The position numbers were made by a program, and so were the translations under genes. DNA of 64,000 nucleotides from Drosophila pseudoobscura (Eukaryota > Arthropoda > Insecta > Diptera > Drosophilidae), in NCBI RefSeq assembly GCF_009870125.1, contig NC_046681.1:4787001-4851000 (forward strand), given 5' to 3'. Below the pieces are notes generated by a model, which did no database searches, was not told where the DNA came from, and worked only from the letters and a program-made list of their open reading frames with translations. Shown piece after piece: positions 9,754-20,580 of the stretch (the stretch's first letter is position 1; every line of letters starts with the position of its first letter).

Positions 9754-12700
9754 TAATACACTTATGTATGTTTAATACTAATTAATTCTGTTGCACTTCA
9801 CTTGTTTTTCTGTAAATCTGGAATCCTTAATTTAAATATGGGTATCATTTTTCTTTGAGTGCACATTATGAATATATATTTATTTATATACATTGCGATT
9901 ATTTCTTGCTTGTTTCTTCCACAGATTTTATAAAAAACATTCTTATCAATCTGTCTTTAATGTTCAAGTATATAATAATATTTTGTTCGTTGAATTATAA
10001 TATATTTTATTTGCTATGGGAGTAAGTTGCTAGTCAATCTATATATACGAGCTCTTGATATTTTAAAGACAGAAAGATAGCTCTCTTAAAATATAACTTA
10101 ATTTGCCCCAAATAACAAAGCTTACAGAAATAAAACAGAATATAGTTTTATTTTTGTATGTAAAAAGCTTTTATATTGCTTCACGGAGTAAAGCAACATT
10201 GGTTTTTAGAAGGAAGCTTTTTTGTCTCATATGTATGTCCTATACGTTTCTGCTTACTAGTGATACTTTTTATTGAATGGAATAAAGTACGAGTACAAGA
10301 AACAAGGTGCAAACGATACTTCGAATCTATAGATTCTCACGAACTATTAACTGTGACCCCATATTCGTCCTGATGGTGCTGGAGATTTGTTGAGCTCGAA
10401 TTGTTTGAATCAAATTCGAATCACTCGAGCGAGCAATGACTGGGTGCTGATAGTTGTAATTGCTGCAAAGCCATGCATTGGGTCAGATCGGAATCTGACT
10501 CCCGCGATTTTGTGGCCCGCAACTTTTCTGTGTATCGAGAATCCACTGCCAAGTTCGTGTGGTTTTTGGCAAAGAAAATGCGTGAGTCAATATCGCGGAG
10601 CAGTGCTGTCAGTTTAACCCAATTTCAGGCAAGATCTAACATTTTTATAACTAGCTTATCAAATTTGCGAAAAAAAATTTGAAAAAAATTCAGCTTATTT
10701 TGTATGTTTTATAAGAGCAAGGTTTGGTTGCGTTAAATTTCAGACAACCCTATAATTTTGAAGATCTTAAGAAACTAAATATATTTTACGTTGGCAACGT
10801 GCTATCACAGACATTGATAGTATAAAGTCGTACGAAAAAATCTATTGGTTGAAATTGATAAAATAAGGACAATACTATTAAGTTTTGGGAAGATGGACTG
10901 GCCTAAAAATATGCGAGCAGAAACAACCTATTTAATCCACTTGCTCTGTTTGCTATTGTTAAATTCTGATGTGTAACGGGGTTCAGTCAAATGAATATAG
11001 TTAAAGCTAAAACTAAAAATTGCTCAACAGTTTGCATTTAAAAACGATAAATGCAATGTTAAGCATCAGGTCTGTTTTCTAAGTTAATAATTTTTTAATA
11101 AAATTTAGCACCTTTTGAAATGCTATAGGGTTGCGCAGACAAGGAAAATGTTGCCACAACTATGCCACAACTTGCCATAAAAATATTTGAACTTAATTTT
11201 AAAAAAACACAAATTCTATAACAGTCAAGAGCAGAATGCAGAAATTGACGATATACAGCAATAAGCATATAAAAAAAATATATAAAAAAACTCATACCCC
11301 AAAAATACAAATTTGTATTTTAGTGTATTTAGTTTTAGCTTATATTATAGATAATATATGTATATATTTGTTTATTTAAATCTAGCTTATATTTGCTCTG
11401 AAAACCTGGCACCACTAAAGAACGGTTGAGGGAGGGGAGGGGCCGAATGGAACCTTACATCAGCCGGATTTGCCTGCCTTTACCTGCTGGAGAGTACGCA
11501 ATACTTGACTGCGTCGTCAGAGGTTTGGGTGAAAAAAGGCCTTCGCGCCGTACGATTGTCCCAACGTACTGAATAAAATTAATGTCCAAATAGTAAGTGC
11601 AACCGAGTGTCAGAATCAGCGCAATAGAAGTGGGTTGGGCTTTTACTTCCGCTAAAAAATAGCTTGATTTGTGTTAGATACATTAATGCTACGGGACGGT
11701 GCAGCGGGTCCCCTGTCCCCTGTCCAGTGATTCCACCCGGCTCATACACAGATGTGGATCCACACAGATGAGTGATGCGGCCCTGGATCTGAGACACAGA
11801 GGCATCGACTCCAACTACTAAGGCGCCTAGAAGAATAAAATAAGTAATTATTGAGCCCCCAAAGCTTATTCAATGTAAGTGTAAATTTTAAATTCTTGAA
11901 ATGCACCACATATTAGTGTTGAGGCCAATACTTAAGGCAGTTTATTGATGCTGTGCCTTGCTCTTGATCAAGTAGAACACTGACTGTTTAATTGTATAGT
12001 TGATATACTTTATTTATTGGACTAATATGTACTTATATGTTTATAAGCTTATATGTTTGGCGATCTTTAGATCTCTACGAGATTCTGACATCGGCCACTT
12101 CAACCTGATAAATTAATTTAAACTTCTGAATAAGAAATCGTTAAAAACTAATGTTGCACAAGAAAACGGTGCTACAATGTCTAGCTGCTTTAAAATATTG
12201 TGCTGCGGTTCGGAGCGGTATATTATGGAAGAAGCAGAGGATGAATAGGTGAGAGCGCTGCTGGTGGTCTTTGTCACTCCGCTGCCACTACACCATCCGA
12301 AATTTAATTAATAGTGTATTAATTTATTTAGCATAGAATGATTATCTCGGCAACCGAAACAATTTTAATGGGTTCGCACTGGCAATCATATCTGGCTAAT
12401 TATCTGTACGTTTTTTTAATAAACTATATTAACATTATATGTACATATTCAAAATCGAGCGTAATTCAGAACTTAAGAATTATTTTTAATTGTCTTAAAG
12501 ATCATGGTTAAAGGTTAGAGTCCACCTGGCGACTGCCCACGATGGTCTCCAAAGCCAACTCCTCCACTGTCATAGCTGTCATAACTGGGAGATAGAGACA
12601 GATTAAATACCCTGCAGCTGCTCCAACAAAAAGCAACTCCTGTATATTCAATCTTGCTTTGCTTTGCATTTACCGAAAAAAAAGCCACAAAAAAGTGTAT

Positions 12701-14525
12701 TAAAAACTGTTTTGGGTGCTGGCATCCGGATCCGGTGCCTGATGAATGAGCTTCCCTGTGCCGGAGGTTAGGGTTGCCTCAGTTGACAGCCAGCCGCTGG
12801 AGGATAGCTCGGGACGAGTCTAGTGGCCTCCTTGTTCTCCGGTCCGGTCCCGGACCCTGACCGGGGGTTTCAGGAGACGTTTTCTAATAAACATTAAGTT
12901 GACATGAAATACACGCCAAACAAATGAGCGAAATGCATTCCATCCCGAGCCCGACGTGGGCGTGGCCGGCAGAGGCAGATGCTTGCTAATGCCTCCCTTT
13001 CAGTCCGGCTTTCAGCGCCTGCACCGCAGGATATGTTTACAAATTGAAAAATATAGCATGCGACCGACCGAACGTGCAGCAGAGGCGCATTGTGGTACAA
13101 GGCTGCTCGGAAAGTGGCTTAAAATCCTAGAAAATGAGAGAATACTTTATAAGGAAATTCTCTTCAGAGATCCATCGACAGATACGGACTAAATATTTTT
13201 TATATAAATACTACTATAATTCTATAAAATATATATAATTCTGAGAAACGATTTAGAAATTCGATATTTTCTATGTGCTCGACCTAAAATTATATTACTT
13301 TGAAAAATTTGAAAATGGATCCATAAAAAATCATTACATAATCTTTATTTCAAAAATCCAAAAATTGCTTATGTCTCAACCCGGTTCTGCGTAGTCTCCG
13401 AGCGGAACAAAGGCCAAATTTGTCCAGATATTTGCAACGCTCAGAATAACGCATCTCGAACTGCATAAAGTACAACCATAGATGGTTTAATTAATATTAT
13501 AGTACATAAAATATCGCCGATTTAAAAATAACCTGAAATACTATGATTCTCCTTTTGTAGTATATACTAAAAATAATGTTTTGGTCAATATCGTACTAAA
13601 AATCATTGAGATATGAATTTTTGGGGAGTATGTCTAAAATCGCTTTTCAATGACCTGCAGACCACTGTGCTATCCAGCTCGACTAAGTTCTCCTGCAAAA
13701 ATGAGTTGTATCATGGGTCAGTTGGCGGTGGACAGGCGAGTCTGCCTGCAAGTGGACGTTGGACGTGCCACGCGGTTTTCCACTAAAACACGAATACATA
13801 CCAATGTAAATGTAGAATATGGAAAAGGCAAGCTATATGGGTTCAAATACATTTAAACAGTATATACATTTCCTGCAGAAAAGTAGCCGGGCAGCAGCGT
13901 AAAATCTGACACGAAACATTCGCGTGACAAGCAAAATGTTGCCACATCCCGGGGAACCACACGAAGGGTGGATATTCACGTCCAGTGCATTTCACGATGG
14001 GGAGTTGGGAAAATAATTATGGCGCAAATGACAATAATGCGGAAAGGAGGACGAGCAGAGAAAGAAAGCAGCTGAAAAGAAAGCAAATTGGGAGTGCACA
14101 CAAGGGGGACAAAGCATTGTCAAAGCATGGAAATAGGCCGCAGGATATACTGGACAAGGTAGGAGAGCAGTTACCCCTCTGACATTGACAAAGAACTTCA
14201 GAGGGAAAGCATGCAGGGAGGGAGGGAGTCAGAGATGACAGATAACCTTTTATTTTCGCTTTTCTCGACATTCTCATATATTTTCCAGACATTGAGAAAT
14301 TAACTTGTGGCTTGCCAACAGACAAACCAGAATGAAACAACAGGCAGCTCTAATTTGGACATGTCACAGATTGACAACAATTAAATTTTCCTCCTGTCTG
14401 CCGGCAAAATGAGTTGGCAAATCAGTTGCGCCCTCACCTAAGCAGTTGTCAGTCGTCCGTGTTGCGAAATTGTTGACAGAATTCAAATCAATGCCAGAAG
14501 GCGGCCTTGCTGCAGAATGACGTCG

Positions 14526-14587
14526 ACTCTGATCCTGATTCTGATTCAGACTCTGACTCTGGCACTGATGATGATGATGATGATGAC
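14526..14587. repeat. Trinucleotide-like simple repeat (TCTGAT then GATGAT)
   Basis: A degenerate run of TCTGAT/CCTGAT units passes into a pure GAT run. On the minus strand it reads as a Ser/Glu run in one frame, without gene context. Confidence 0.75.
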
Positions 14588-15590
14588 AATGTCTGTGTCA
14601 TAAATGTCACTTTCAATTTCATTTGACAAGCATGCAGTGTTTGATGGGTTCGATTGGAGCGTGATTCGAATGGCAAATTAGTTAAATAGGGTTGGGTTGT
14701 TGCTTGTGAGAAAATGTAAATATAATTATGTCAATCTCAAATTATGAAATGTGCGAAAAATACGAAAATATTCAACAAGAAAAAAAAACACAGAAGATTT
14801 TTTCAATATTTATCCACTCGGTCTGTTTTGGCATCTATTTGTGGGAGGCAAATCATTGCTTCGTAGTGTTTCAGGTGGATTTTAGATTTCATGGCTAGAA
14901 GTCTTCTTGAAACCAACACTTCAAGCAAGAGAGAAGCCCACGATAAAAAACATCATCGAGTGCTATTATCACTTAGGGCCATACATTTTATGCATTGAAA
15001 GCCAGATGCAGTCCAGAGACAGAGACACAGACAGAGAGACAGGGTACGACGGGAGTCAAATGTCGAAGGTCTCGTTTTCCATCGGCGCCGGCTTTGCTTC
15101 GGCTGGGCTCCTTTGCTCCCGGCAGCAGTCTGGGCCGGCAATGAGTGCTTCCTGTTTCCGGCATCTCTCCACTGTCTCTAGACAAGTGTACAAGCAACTA
15201 TAACTGTCGGCACAAGTTGGCTTTATTATTTCCACACTGTTGAATATGCATATAAAAAGCGAACCAGAAAGGGAAGAGCAGGGTAGAGCAGACTTTGTGC
15301 TGCTTTGACGACTAGCGGCACGCCCCTTGGTCGTCCTTTGTTGTCCTGCCAATGGCCAAGACGAGGTCCCATGGCCATGAGAATGAATGGGGGCTGGGTT
15401 CGCTTTCCATTTTTGCAGTTCAGGGCGGGTGCATTATCACTTGCCTGCCAAGCAAAATATTGTGGGTGCATTAAATATTTTCCCTCTTGCCACAAGACAA
15501 AAGGAAAGCTGGAAGGTGGAGGTGCTCCGATAGCTGCACAAACTATGCATCTCATGGGTCTCTCATGGGCATGAGATGAGCCCAGGGCCC

Positions 15591-15615
15591 AGCAGCAACA
15601 GCAGCAACAGCAGCA
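15591..15615. repeat. CAGCAA/CAGCAG simple repeat
   Basis: Short run of CAGCAA and CAGCAG units, non-coding context. Confidence 0.75.
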
Positions 15616-16212
15616 CCCAGCCCCAGAACGCAGCCCAGTCCAGGTTCAGGCCTTTGTCTGCATTTTATATTAAACTATTTATGCCACCGCTATAGCTGGA
15701 GCTGTGTGCTCTCTGGTAGCTGGTAACGGTATCTCAAGGAGTCTCGGGTCAAAAATTTACCTACAGTCCTCCCCTAAAGTCGGCAAGCATTTTTATCGTG
15801 CAACATTTTGAGGAGGAATTTATGAAAAATTTAAAACAATTATGTGGCTTCAGCCACAGCATAGCGTTGTGGTGCATGAGGATGGACGGCCATTGATCGC
15901 CTGGTTGCCCAGCTGGTCAGCGGAGGAAATTGTGCAACATTTTATCTATCTGACGCAGAATGGCCAAGAAATATTAACTATGCATTGATTGGTTTTCTTA
16001 CCATGTACAGGGGCAGCTGGTGGGGGCACTGAGGTACGGGGAATGAGAGGATAAGGGCAGATGCAAAAAAGAACTTGTAATTAACTTGGTCTAGTTGCGA
16101 TGAATAAAATGAGAGATCGGTCGACAAGAATTTAAGGGGTCGCCGTTGTGCTCGAATAGTAAAAGATAATCGCCGAAGGATACATCGCATCTTGAAGAAG
16201 TATAAATCTAAT

Positions 16213-16515
16213 TTAGAAGTTCACGGTGAACTTCCAGTCCAATCTAGGCTGAAAACAGAAAAGCATGACACAAAATGATAAATGCCAAAAATTACCAACA
16301 AGGAAGCACTTACACTGCACCGAACAGGGCAACACTGAAGACAACGTGTTGGACCACCGCGTTTTGGCGAACATGGGCCCAGCTCTACTCTGAAGTGTCC
16401 TTCCTTGTACAGAATCAGCGCATGCCGCCGACAGTGGAAGTATAATCTTGTCAGTCTGTCCAGGAAATCCCTCGATTTCGTGGTCGTCAAAGGTGTTGCG
16501 GCAAGACACTTTCAT
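16213..16515 (-). pseudogene. Small two-exon gene with a one-base frame break
   Basis: I do not recognise the product. On the minus strand a TATA box lies at 16630-16622 and an ATG in good context (ggcaATG) at 16515. A 65-bp intron (16313-16249, gtaagt/ttttcag) separates 16515-16314 from 16248-16213, which ends in TAA. From about 16490 one frame has strong fly codon preference (CTG, TTC, TAC, AAG, GAG, GGC). It reads through the splice in phase to a C-terminus of PRLDWKFTVNF. That frame has no ATG: it meets TGA at 16514-16512, overlapping the ATG of the other frame. The first roughly 15 codons from the ATG also look coding, one base out of step. So about 79 codons are present plus one extra base. 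This could be a recent pseudogene, a sequencing error or a recoding site. The predicted product is small, Cys- and Arg-rich. Confidence 0.4.
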
Positions 16516-16621
16516 TGCCCTCGAGCTAGAAATGTTTGATTCTGTATGCAAATCTAGTCGCCACAATCAGAGCGTCGAGTCGGTGGTCTCATTCGAACGT
16601 CTCCCGCTCATGATCGTCGAA

Positions 16622-16630
16622 CTTTTTATA
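16622..16630 (-). promoter_or_regulatory. TATA box of small gene
   Basis: TATAAAAAG on the minus strand, about 107 bases before the ATG at 16515. This predicts a start near 16600 and a leader of about 85 bases. No clear initiator match is seen at that point. Confidence 0.4.
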
Positions 16631-18496
16631 GAAATGGTTCGTCGTCAAGGCAAGCCCAACAAAATACTCCACGCCAACGCTGTTCCACAGTGTCCACCAT
16701 CCCGGGGAAGGCCAAGAAGCGGAAAACAGAACGGGGAATACGGCCCGGTACTACGGTTGTCTCTTTTTGCACGTATGGTCGGGTCGTCTCCCGTCGGCAC
16801 TACAGGCACGTCCTTCAGGGAGGTCCATTTTAAATAAGATTTCGAATTTCCAAAGAATCCGCATGGGCCGCCAAATGTAAAATTAACAGCTCAAATCTTC
16901 CACTGAATCATCAATAGTAAAAGCGGGTTCCTATTCCTGTATAAACTGGAGGATGAATGGTCGCTAACCCTTACTGTAGAAAAAGTATGACCATAATCTC
17001 TTAAATATGTATTAAATAGTGAAGCGGGAGGGATATAAAATATCTTCAAAACGTTTGCAGGTTCCATTCACTACATTCAGATCTTGGAATCAGAAAGTCG
17101 GCTCCCAGCTTGAAAGCTTCTTGTGATTGTGCTAGTCGGAATCAGTAAGGACACCTGAGTGAGGTCTGTTGAGCTCTGACGACTTGTTCCTTTATAAATA
17201 GTTTCTAATTTTAATTAATTGTATATGTTACTAAATAGTTACTTTAAGATTTATCTTGTTGGAAGGGCTGCTCAGCCTGTTGTTTTTGTTTTGTACCTAC
17301 GAGTGGTTAAGTGATACGTTTAACCCTTGGCTGGCCTGGCTCATTGCGGTCAATTAGAAACTATCGCTAAGCCGGACAAAAATTGCCTGTCGAATCTTTC
17401 CGTGTGGCCGCCTTCTGCGAGACTACCGCTTCCGTGCAACATTTGCGATGCATGTGCGTGGCCGGAAATATTGGAAAATGCTGCGGCATAAACAATTTTC
17501 GACCATTCTGTGGCACACAGCTTAATTAGCCTGCCGCAGCGCAACATCCAATTGGCATGACTATTGGCAACCGTAGACCCGCAAAATGTTTGAAATTTCG
17601 GACAATTGTCTTTGGTGGAAATCAATTGCATAAGCTTTAAATAGCATAATGGGTGAGGGGGTAAAGGGGGCTCAGTCTTCTTGCTTGTCAAACAATATTG
17701 CTGCACAGAGATTAGGTGCTTATTTTGACAGGAGCTGTCAGACAGCTGCGGAGGATAGTCGGCCTAGTCCGGAGCTTTTGCCTGGGCAAACAGACAAAAA
17801 TATTTGCAGCTCCGTTTCCTTTTTCGCTAAGGATGCATATGGATGTGGAGGAGTGTAGGAGTGTTGCAGGCGGATGGGTGTGGGTGGCTCCTGACCTGGC
17901 CTTAGCCAGCTGACGATGATGATTCTCATATCTCTGGTGCAACAACGAGTGCATGGCTCTTCTGCTCGAGTGCTCTGCCCTGCCACATCCGCACCCGCAT
18001 CCTCATCCGCATCCACTTCGGCATCGGCATCCACATCGAGAATAGTTTTTCTTTGGCTTCTCTCATTTTTCATGCGCGCCAGCTAAGCTTTTAATTAAAT
18101 GCAAGAAAATTCAATTTTAATTAAAATTTCTCAAAAGTCTCTCTCTAGCCCGACGCTGCATACGGATGGCGGAGCGATGAGGATGTGGATGAGGACTCTG
18201 GCAGCTTTGAGCTCTCGGGTCTTGTCCTGTTTTCGATCTGGGTTGTTCTACTCGAGTGTTTGCCAAACGTGTAAAATTGAAAATTAGGAAATCGAATTGT
18301 AATGCCAGCAGAGTGCAGACAAAGACTGACTGAGAGCAGGAACAGGAGTGGCAGTGGGAGTAGTAGCGGGTGTGGGATGGAGCCAAGTCATCAGGCACAC
18401 ACAAAAGCAAAATTGTAAAGTAATTGGAAATGAAAATTCATTTAGGGTCCGGATCGAGATGAACAAATGCGTGGAGAGAGCGGGGACAGTGTTAGG

Positions 18497-18549
18497 GTGC
18501 TGGTGCGGGTGCGGGGGATGGTGCGGGGGATGGTGCGGATGCGGATGCA
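18497..18549. repeat. G-rich GGTGCGGGGGAT tandem repeat
   Basis: Degenerate tandem copies of a GGTGCGGG/GGATGCGG unit, non-coding; the mirror-composition run CCGCAT lies at about 17985-18040. Confidence 0.7.
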
Positions 18550-19311
18550 GGCGATATCCAAAAAGGCATAAGGCTTAATCCGATTGGGCTTTGTAAAATT
18601 CTGGGAAGGGCCCAATGGACAGCCATCTGTGGACTCAGTCCTAGCCACTAGAGAAAAGAATTATGGTAAAACAGTCGCTAGCAGTCCCCCATACAAAATA
18701 GACAATGGGTTAACTAACGTTTGCTCTAAATTAATGCATACGTTAACATGCGATATAAAATATATTGAATATTATATATTGTCCATTCTGGTGGTTTCTT
18801 TGCAAAATATGTATATATGTAAATGTATGACAATACTTATCGAAAAAAAACCTTTCGCGAAGTCCATTCATTACATTTTATAGCAAAAACAAAATTGTAA
18901 TACTTTTCGTCCCATTTCCATTCTCCTGTCAAAGTAACGACCTGATCCGTACTGCGCTTTGGAATACGATAGCGGGAATCGATATGTGACACGTAAATAT
19001 GCATAATTATGCTGGAATCTGCAGTTGCACAGTGTAACAGACCAATATCGGACTGTCAATAGTATTTGGGACTCACATTTTTTGGGAGGGGGCCGGAAAA
19101 AGTTTTCTGGAAAAGTTTATTTTTTAGCCCCAAAAGCCCGGGCGGCTTTTGCGAGCATTTTGCACATAATTTAAGCGCACACATCCTGTCAAGTCATAAA
19201 TTACACATATTACATGCACGTATAAATCGCAAGCCTGATACGGGTGTGCCAAAAGTGCGCCGGCAAACTGAGACCAAAGTGCTTAACATACTTTTTGGCG
19301 CACAGCCCAGG

Positions 19312-19326
19312 GCACACACACACACA
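19312..19326. repeat. (CA)n microsatellite
   Basis: Seven CA units in a row in intergenic DNA. Confidence 0.75.
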
Positions 19327-20580
19327 TGCCACGCACAATCCCTTATGCCCCTTGCCCCACACAGATACAAAAACAGAAACAGCCATACGCAAATCGACAA
19401 ACGCACGTAGCGTAGCGCAAAAGTTGAACAACTTTCAGCCAGCCCAGCCCACAAGTGAAAGCCGGAAAGTAAGTCAAGACGCTGCTAGGCGATCTGGGAA
19501 TGTAACTTTTACTTTTGGCCGGCGTCTCTCTCTCAACCCGATGGCTGGCAAAGCCCCGGATTGTGGAACGCCGTGAGAATGGGGGGATGGGAATGGGCCA
19601 TTAAATAACCCCGAGCTCCGAGCCTCAGATAACTGTACCAATTTAGATGCATTTCCATTGATTAGACGGATGCAGATGCATCTGATTGGGCCCTGGGTGT
19701 CGGTGCGTCTCCCATTGAAAACGTGACCGAGTTGTGAATAAGGTGTGCTCTTACCACACCCAAAGGCAACAATTTTCTGTTTAAAATATATTTGTTTGGA
19801 TGATCTCCAGCAGACCAGTGGGCTGTGAAGTCGAATAATATTTCGTGTCAATTGTCTGACTACTTCAATACTCAAAAAACTCGAAGTAAGCAAATGTTGA
19901 ATATCAATCGACTGCTCGTCAAAAGCAGGAGCACATTTTCGAGGTTTCTCCGGCGATCAGCCTCCAGGACCTTGGTGACGGTACAACCTGGAGATCGGCA
20001 CAGGGTGGCAGATAAAAAAGCCCAAGCGATCTCTCCTGCACTGATGGCAATCGCGAGACTGAATGAAACACAGAGTAATTTCAATGCATTTCTCTTTATT
20101 CTCATTGATCGCTAAGAGCTAATTTCGTAGTTCGCAAGCAGCGAGGCTGAGAGAGCTGAAGAGCGACTTGTGGCTCAAGCTAGAGATGGCCATTTTCGTA
20201 CGTGCGTGAGCATACCCCGTAGGCCTACTCCAATCGGAAGCCGTAAGCCTTTAGTAATTTGCTTAGCTGTCACGTTTCAGAAATTCTTTTCTACAAGATA
20301 AACTTTTGGATTATGATGAGGAGGATTAGCCATTTAACTGTCAAGGGGCACTGGCTGGGGAATCTGAGTTCCCCCCTTACGCAATTTAAAGTCTCCTCTT
20401 GCTGAACGATTGGTGTGATCTATAAGTAGTTAATTATTAAGTTGTCAAATTATTGATCAAATTTATGTGTTTCGAATTTTTAAAATTGTTACAGTATTCT
20501 TGCGACGTCCAGCTCAAAGTTTCAGATACCAGCTGTAGCTGTTGTGTTTGCTGACTTTTGATGTGTACCAGAAGTCAGCA

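Larger units (their letters stand above)
9338..16212. other. AT-rich intergenic region
   Basis: About 6.9 kb without a supported gene. From about 9.5 to 11.4 kb it is strongly AT-rich, broken by a more GC-rich island at about 10380-10640 that holds a possible small spliced frame. Further GC-richer blocks are at about 11400-11830 and 12500-13100. A short minus-strand frame lies at 12582-12508 and a 48-residue plus-strand frame at 15842-15988. Simple repeats are at 14526-14587 (TCTGAT/GATGAT) and 15591-15615 (CAGCAA). None of the longer open frames shows coding character. Confidence 0.5.
16516..20580. other. Intergenic spacer
   Basis: Spacer between the divergent small gene and the aminopeptidase. 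It contains the TATA box at 16630-16622. Low-complexity stretches lie at about 17985-18040 (CCGCAT/CCACAT), 18497-18549 (GGTGCGGGGGAT) and 19312-19326 (CA). No open frame here has convincing start, splice or codon features. Confidence 0.55.
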
